Below, in pieces: positions 58,801-64,000 of a stretch of 64,000 bases of DNA. How positions within the stretch are numbered: position 1 is the first letter of the stretch; each line of letters opens with the position of its first letter. A program made the position numbers and the translations under genes. A model generated the notes under the pieces. The model was not told the origin of the DNA, did no database searches, and saw only the letters and a program-made list of their open reading frames with translations. The DNA lies in the NCBI GenBank assembly GCA_008694505.1, contig VZDJ01000623.1, forward strand, positions 3,096,442 through 3,160,441. The letters are read 5' to 3'. This DNA comes from Cyanoderma ruficeps (taxonomy: Eukaryota; Chordata; Aves; Passeriformes; Timaliidae).

Positions 58801-61800
58801 GACTGCATACTGTCTCTCTGGGATGTAAATGATTTTTCTAATCCCTGGGTTCCAGAGCTATAACTTGTTATGGAAATATCATTTTCCCCCCTTCCCCTTA
58901 AAGTAGCCATTAACTAAAAAACTGACTTGACGAGATAATTTATTCCCTTTGTCTTAAGAAGTGATCAGATAAGTGAGGAGATACAATTGGGGTTTGTTCT
59001 GCATTCACTGTTAACTAAATTTACAAATGTTACAAATTTACAAATGTTAGCCTTACTAACATTGTGACAATTGGCTTTTTCTTCCCTAATTTGTGGCAAA
59101 CTGAATTGTTTTAAATGTCTTGCCGAGGGCTGCTCATAAAGGGAAGCCTTTTCCTCTCCAAATCTTTAAAATAAACAGATCTAGAAATAGAAGCTGTGCT
59201 AATGAAAGCTTCCCCTCCAGTGACATGGATCACAGGAGCAGGGTGAGGAAATAGAGAGCCCATAAATAGGATTGTGCTGGATTTTTGTTACATCTTCCAG
59301 TCACTCCTGTGGCTGTCTAGGGGAATTCTGCATATTGCTTAGTCAATCAGCCTTGTGGTTCAGACATTTTTAAAGGAACTAAATGATTAATAGAAATGCT
59401 CCAGACAGGCAAATATGATGATGGAAGAGGGGAAGTAACTGTGCATATCCATTCCCTGTGGAGTGGCTGAATTTATCTGAGGGTAAGAAATGTCATACTC
59501 CTTTATAGAGCTTTGTATTTTACGTCTCAAGACAAGAAGGCAAATCCTTCATCTGTGGTTAAGATGAGTTTTGTGTTCTATTTGAAAGGACCTTTTAACT
59601 TTATATATATGGTTTTAAACTGATTCTGTTTTTTTCAGTCACCTCTTCTAAAGTTGAGGGTTATAAACAGTGAATCTGTACAAAACATTCTGCTATGTTT
59701 AAATAATTTGTAGTAAAAGGAAACAACATTATTATTTCATGTCTGGCACTGAAGGAGTGAGACTTATTTGTAGCTTTTTTCAGGACAGATGTGAAGACTT
59801 GTAGAGCTGATGATGGTTATGGTCTGGTTTTCATTTGTTTTGGGGTGGTTCAGTGCATTGCTTGGAGAAAATTACTTTCTTCAAGTCCTAGAGGCTGATT
59901 CCATCCTTCAGGCTTTTTTTTTTTTTTGTGAAAATACTGTAAAGAGTATTTTTCATGGGTATGAGCACTTCAGAAGTTCCTGCACCTGCTTTTTGTTAAG
60001 TGCTGAAGCAGAAACTGTTCTTGGAGTTCAGTTAAATTCAAACAACAATGCTAAACCCTTATGTGTGTTTTTACAGAATTTGCACCTTAAACAGAAGTTG
60101 GATGCTCACAGTGACAGTACTGAACTGCTTTTATTTACTTGAGGGTTTTTTATAAATCAGTCTTTTTTTTTTTTTTTCCTTCTGTTTTCTAGGGCCTGAG
60201 AAACGACCTGAAAGCTGCTTTGGATAAGATTGATCAGCAATATCTGAATGAAATTGTAGGCGGCCAAGAAGCAGGAGATGATGACTCCCAGAATGACTTG
60301 AAAGTCCATGAGGAGAATACTACTATTGAAGAACTAGAGGTATGGGATAGATCATAACTAAGGGATGTTAGATGTAGTATGTTGCTGTGAGAAAGCTTCA
60401 GGATTGTTTAGACAAAGTTATCGTCTTTTCAACAGCTGACTTAGGCATTTTGAAGTATTCTTAAGGAGAAAATTTAGGTTTCCAAGCCTGGAGTTGCACT
60501 GTAGGTGCCTACAAAAGACAAATGAAAACTCAAGTGGTCTTTGTTTACAACACTTAATCCCAAAAGGGACAGGTGTTACCTGCAAAGACAGTGGTACAGT
60601 AGAGATTCATTCTCCAGGGATTTCAGAAATAGGGAATTTAATTGCAATACTTTACCTGGTCATAAATGCCAAAGCCTTTCCAATGAATATTTGAGAGGGT
60701 AATAAGGTCAGTAGCCTCTATGGCGTGCACTTTCATTTCAGCTGGTCTTAAGTCAGTGTACAGGTAGCCCTTCCTATACAAGGAAGAAGGACTCTGAAAA
60801 ATAGACACACAGAAAGAATGTTTGATATAAAAACATCTAAGACAAAAAAAAAAAGGCATCAGAAGTAGGCAGACTGCAGGAAATACAAGAAGTGCAGAGA
60901 TAATGTGTCCCAGAAACTTGAGTGCAAATGGCTGCTCTGTTCTGAAAGAGTCCTGTGGTGTTTGTGTGAGTGAGTGCTAGGAAATGCATTCAGCACCTGG
61001 TATTTCAGGATAATGTTTTGAAAAGCACATTAACTTGAGCTGAAGACTTTTACCCTTAATCTTCAAAACTCTTTGCAGGAGTTAATCTTTACAACGTCCT
61101 TCCAAAAGCGTGTTTAAGAAATAATACGATTTATAACCAAAAGCTGAAGTGAATACATTATTATTAAGAAATAGTCTGGGATTTTTGTTATGGTGCCAGG
61201 GGTTCTGGTTTAAAATAACTGCAGTACCAGAGTGCATAGCAGCAGTTGTATTGGAGCCGCATTTTATGGATCTGTCAGCTCTCAAAATAACCCCTTTTTA
61301 TGGTAGTAGGGCAGGCTTGGTTTGAGCCATGCAAACAATCATTTTCTGAAAAGTTTGAAATCACCATGTCTTAATTTTAAGTTACTTCAGCTGCATTGCC
61401 TTGAGCATAAAGGCTTACATTGAATTTGACTCTGAATCTAGGAGATTTTTTAAAATAAAACTCACTTTGGAACTGTGAGGGCAATGGAAATAGATTATAA
61501 ATCCAACTGTACCTACTGGAAAATGTTTATAAAACTTGCTGTTAGTATTTACAGTTTTGAGGTTTTGGCAGGATGGTGGAGTATTGGAGCATAGAGCTAG
61601 GCTTTTTTAGTGGTTTGTTGCTTGGTTTTGGGGTTTTTTTTTTCAGATTTGTTCCCTCAAATTCACAGTTGCAATTAAATGGGAAAAAGTGCATCAGAGA
61701 ATTGAAATAGCATAACAAAATAATTAGGTTAATTGACGGTTTTGGGGATCTCAAAAAATGCAGTGCACCCACAGTTCCTCTTAATACAGTGCTGTCAGAC

Positions 61801-63577
61801 AGCTGCTAATTACACCAATAATTTAGTAGTTAATGATTGAAGAATTATTGTTGCATTGATTTTTCAGAAATAATCATATTGGCAGGATGTAAATGTCTTT
61901 AATAGATTAATGAATTTCAGTAGCATTTGTAGCCGTTTCATAACCAGTGTTTGGGATTTCTTGTGGAATTTATTGCAGTTCATGGTGCAATGAACCATGC
62001 TCTGCTGTGGTGGTGCTGGCAGACTAGACAAAGTAGAAATAACGGCCTTTTTTTTCCCCTGTTCCAGGCTTTGGGAGAATCCTTAGGACGAGGTGATGAT
62101 CACTATGATATGGACATCATAACAAAGTTCTTGAAGGTAACAGACTTAAATTATTCTGTAGTTGTGTCATATTATTACTGCCATGCAGATGCATTTCAAG
62201 AATAGAAGGGTGGGTTTCAGCTGCCTGAGAGGAAAATCTCATAATTTATGTGTAAGATGTGAGTTTTTTGAAATGCTTGGCACTCCACAGCCTTTGTTAG
62301 TCACAACAGTGACTTGTGCCAGATCTGGGAAAGAGCTCTTGGGAGAGCAGCGTTCTTCAAAATCTGGTCCTTCTTTTCCAGACAAAATAAATATGGTTTT
62401 GATTTTCTTGTGATATTTGAGGTAGTTGTCTGTAGTTGCCTCTGTATAGTTTTGTGGCATCAAAACCTTTGAAGGAGTTTCCTTGGAACAGTGCAAGCCC
62501 AATTGGAATGTCACCCAATACTGTTAGTGAAATTAGAGAGTTTTAAAGGAAGTCCACAGGTTCAAGTGGATGGCAGGAAATTGTTTGTTTCCTTGTTTGC
62601 TGGCAAAAAAACCTGTCTTGCCTCTCAACTGAGTCACACGGTGCCTCTGTAACTGTTGTGGTCATCAAATTCCCAGCAGGAGCTGAAGCTTTAATTTGTG
62701 TGTACGTTTAAGAAAAGAGGGTTGTTCCCATCCCTCCTTGTCTATCCTTCTGGAAAAGGTTTTACCTTCTTAACTCAGATTTCTTCAAGAAACACGCTTT
62801 GCCTTGGTCGCTGAGCCCTCTGTTCTGTCTGACGTGCCGGGGAAGTCACTAGATGGCACCATGACACAGATGTGTTTGCTCCCTGCAGTTCCTCCTGGGA
62901 GTTTGGGCCAAGGAGCTGAATGCCAGAGAGGATTATGTGAAACGGGGCGTGCAGGGGAAGCTGAACAGCGCCACTCAGAAACAGACAGAGTCCTACCTGC
63001 GCCCGCTCTTCAGGAAGCTCCGCAAAAGGGTAAATCACCTGGAAATGATTCATTGTCCGCTTCAGCCTTTGCTTCCCAGGTACCCAGCACTGGTGCCCTT
63101 TCTAGGGCAGTGTTAGCTTCACTGAAGGACAGGGGATAATAAGTGAGTTGGTCACAGTTTCTGTATCTAGAGCTCCTGACACCCAGTTCTGACTTTATCT
63201 CAGTCAGTGAAATCTGCCCACCCACTGCTTTTCCAGCTGTTGTTTAAAGCAGCACCTGCTCCCTGGGCTGCAGACATGACAGAAAATTGGGGCTGCATTT
63301 TGCACTTTGCCATCTGCTACCAGGTGTAACCGCTTAACCTCTCCTCTTCAGATCCTTCATCTGAATAACAAACATGTTTTCCTTTGTGAAACTCCTCAAG
63401 CAAGAGTAGTTGCTAAACTTTGTATAAATGCTGAGTAAGAGGATTTTCCTGAGCTGCTGTTCTGAAGTAAATGTATTTTTTTTTTCTTTCCCTTCTCTCC
63501 TGTAGACACTTCCTGCAGACATCAAAGAATCAATAACAGATATTATTAAATTTATGTTGCAAAGAGAATATGTGAAG
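52820..63577 (+). CDS. PRPF18: PRPF18, pre-mRNA-splicing factor 18 (3' partial)
   Basis: Prp18 is a U5 snRNP-associated spliceosome protein that acts in the second catalytic step, stabilising the 3' splice-site interaction together with Slu7. Eight coding exons join in phase 0 throughout and encode 264 residues: N-terminus [14 protein letters not shown], basic [20 protein letters not shown], an Glu-rich linker, the PRP4/PRP18-type splicing-factor motif (about residues 76-118, with [20 protein letters not shown]), an acidic connector, and the start of the helical Prp18 domain (from about residue 185, [18 protein letters not shown]...). Length compared with the roughly 342-residue human protein (from memory) leaves about 78 residues, including the conserved loop region, in exons beyond 64000. 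Start chosen at the ATG in GCCGCCATGG. No frameshift or stop seen. Confidence 0.97.
52886..53977 (+). other. PRPF18 intron 1
   Basis: About 1.1 kb. The first 120 bp are G-rich, with closely spaced G-runs that could form a G-quadruplex. A GT-rich tandem repeat follows at 53.2 kb. Confidence 0.7.
53221..53350. repeat. 44-45-bp GT-rich tandem repeat, about 2.5-3 copies
   Basis: Units of the form (GT)n-GCC-A-rich-CCCC-ATAYCCTGGTAGGGTCTGA recur with small differences. The repeat lies in PRPF18 intron 1 close to the promoter. Confidence 0.93.
53978..54055 (+). CDS. PRPF18: PRPF18 coding exon 2
   Basis: 78 bp, 26 codons, phase 0 at both ends. Acceptor ...ctctcttttag, donor TACAAG|gtatgg. [20 protein letters not shown] then QRCGYK, a conserved N-terminal block of Prp18. 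Confidence 0.97.
54182..54208 (+). CDS. PRPF18: Candidate 27-nt PRPF18 microexon
   Basis: A pyrimidine-rich stretch ending ATACATTAG is followed by 27 bases and then GAG|gtatga. The segment reads PVNEKPPGE in the phase 0 required by both neighbouring exons, so inclusion would insert nine residues between CGYK and [10 protein letters not shown] without changing frame. The upstream intron would be 126 bp. The known human protein, as remembered, has no such insert, so this may be a bird-specific or tissue-specific cassette, or chance. Confidence 0.35.
56255..56300. repeat. Short direct repeat, 28-bp period
   Basis: TAGAGAGGTGCATTACCT at 56255-56272 and 56283-56300, identical copies. Confidence 0.93.
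56945..57049 (+). CDS. PRPF18: PRPF18 coding exon 3
   Basis: 105 bp, 35 codons, phase 0. Acceptor ...gttgaatgtag, donor CAGGAG|gtaaaa. [20 protein letters not shown], then [15 protein letters not shown]: Glu-rich linker leading into the splicing-factor motif. Confidence 0.97.
57050..58298 (+). other. PRPF18 intron 3
   Basis: About 1.25 kb of unique AT-rich sequence; nothing recognised. Confidence 0.65.
58299..58412 (+). CDS. PRPF18: PRPF18 coding exon 4 (splicing-factor motif)
   Basis: 114 bp, 38 codons, phase 0. Acceptor ...ggttcttttcag, donor AACAAG|gtaaga. [20 protein letters not shown] followed by [18 protein letters not shown], the core of the PRP4/PRP18 splicing-factor motif. Confidence 0.98.
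58413..60192 (+). other. PRPF18 intron 4
   Basis: About 1.8 kb. A short duplicated block around ACAAATTTACAAATGTTA (59015-59050) and long T-runs near 59913 and 60163; the latter is the polypyrimidine tract of exon 5. Confidence 0.65.
60193..60339 (+). CDS. PRPF18: PRPF18 coding exon 5
   Basis: 147 bp, 49 codons, phase 0. Acceptor ...tgttttctag, donor CTAGAG|gtatgg. [49 protein letters not shown]: a helix followed by an acidic connector. Confidence 0.98.
60340..62067 (+). other. PRPF18 intron 5
   Basis: About 1.7 kb of AT-rich unique sequence; no repeat family or gene recognised. Confidence 0.65.
62068..62136 (+). CDS. PRPF18: PRPF18 coding exon 6
   Basis: 69 bp, 23 codons, phase 0. Acceptor ...cctgttccag, donor TTGAAG|gtaaca. 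[20 protein letters not shown] then FLK; lead-in to the Prp18 helical domain. Confidence 0.97.
62137..62888 (+). other. PRPF18 intron 6
   Basis: About 750 bp of unique sequence; nothing recognised. Confidence 0.65.
62889..63029 (+). CDS. PRPF18: PRPF18 coding exon 7 (Prp18 domain)
   Basis: 141 bp, 47 codons, phase 0. Acceptor ...ctccctgcag, donor AAAAGG|gtaaat. [47 protein letters not shown]: first helices of the Prp18 domain, nearly unchanged from mammals as I remember them. Confidence 0.98.
63030..63505 (+). other. PRPF18 intron 7
   Basis: About 480 bp; T-rich tract before exon 8; nothing else recognised. Confidence 0.65.
63506..63577 (+). CDS. PRPF18: PRPF18 coding exon 8 (last in window)
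   Basis: 72 bp, 24 codons, phase 0. Acceptor ...ctctcctgtag, donor GTGAAG|gtatgt. [20 protein letters not shown] then EYVK. The family continues with the conserved loop and C-terminal helices, which are not found between 63578 and 64000 and so lie outside. Confidence 0.97.
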
Positions 63578-64000
63578 GTATGTTTGTTTGTGCTCTCTGT
63601 CATGTTTGCACTGTCTGGTTGTAAAAGATTGAGTTTATTGCTTCAGCATTCCCTTTTTTTTTTTTAATTTTTGAAGACGCATAGCTGGAAATACAATATC
63701 TCTCCCAACAGAATGAAAAATGGCTGTGAAATGTTAGGCTCCAAGTAGCGTTTGATCCACAGCCTGACAGAAGAGCTTTTGAGGTTCATGGAACTGCATG
63801 GTTTTGTAAACATGAAGAAAGTTTCTCTCAAGAGATGGGTGTATTACATTGCAGAGCATTCCTTTAGGGGAAACCTGATGTTCTAAGGTTAAATTAAGTT
63901 ATTGAATAGTAATAGGGTGTTGATGATTAATTTGTTAGGAATTAATTGAGGCAAACTGAGTTACAGAATATGAGGCACTGTCCCGTTCTTTGTCTACACT
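63578..64000 (+). other. PRPF18 intron 8 (runs off the right edge)
   Basis: Unique AT-rich sequence; no exon coding for the remaining Prp18 domain is seen here. Confidence 0.7.

Overview
The window is vertebrate nuclear DNA from a bird. The repeats show this: many CR1 LINE 3' fragments carrying the typical 'GAATCATAGAA...TTGGAAGGGACC' tail, and a solo endogenous-retrovirus LTR of a common avian type. Introns are compact and the AT-rich background is broken by two CpG islands. Species cannot be resolved from the sequence alone. There is no operon, CRISPR array or bacterial-type cassette, and I found no convincing new multi-gene system.

Two protein-coding genes lie head to head about 12 kb apart. 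On the minus strand, from about 40.7 kb down to the left edge, is BEND7 (BEN-domain protein 7). Seven coding exons are clear, with correct GT-AG sites and phases, and an eighth (terminal) exon is a candidate near position 800. On the plus strand, from 52.82 kb past the right edge, is PRPF18 (Prp18, the second-step splicing factor). Eight coding exons are present, covering about 264 codons; the last part of the Prp18 domain lies beyond the window. The BEND7-PRPF18 neighbourhood matches, from memory, the arrangement on human 10p13.

Layout: 1-8.9 kb is BEND7 3' end and last intron; 8.9-40.7 kb holds BEND7 exons 7 to 1 and introns with CR1 fragments, one probable LTR (25.5 kb), a 27-bp triplicate minisatellite (10.2 kb) and a small GC-rich island (29.2 kb); 40.36-40.47 kb is an assembly gap; 40.5-41.3 kb is the BEND7 CpG-island promoter; 41.3-52.6 kb is intergenic with a solo LTR (50.7 kb) and CR1 pieces; 52.6-53.0 kb is the PRPF18 CpG-island promoter, whose upstream half is a CR1 fragment; 52.8-64 kb is PRPF18.

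The points most worth a second look are a possible 27-nt in-frame microexon in PRPF18, a CR1 copy embedded in the PRPF18 promoter with its CpGs retained, an uninterrupted in-frame 5' extension of BEND7, and the candidate BEND7 terminal exon 8 kb downstream of the BEN-domain exons. The two genes act separately: BEND7 is a presumed nuclear DNA/chromatin-binding protein and PRPF18 is a spliceosome component. Nothing here shows that they work together.
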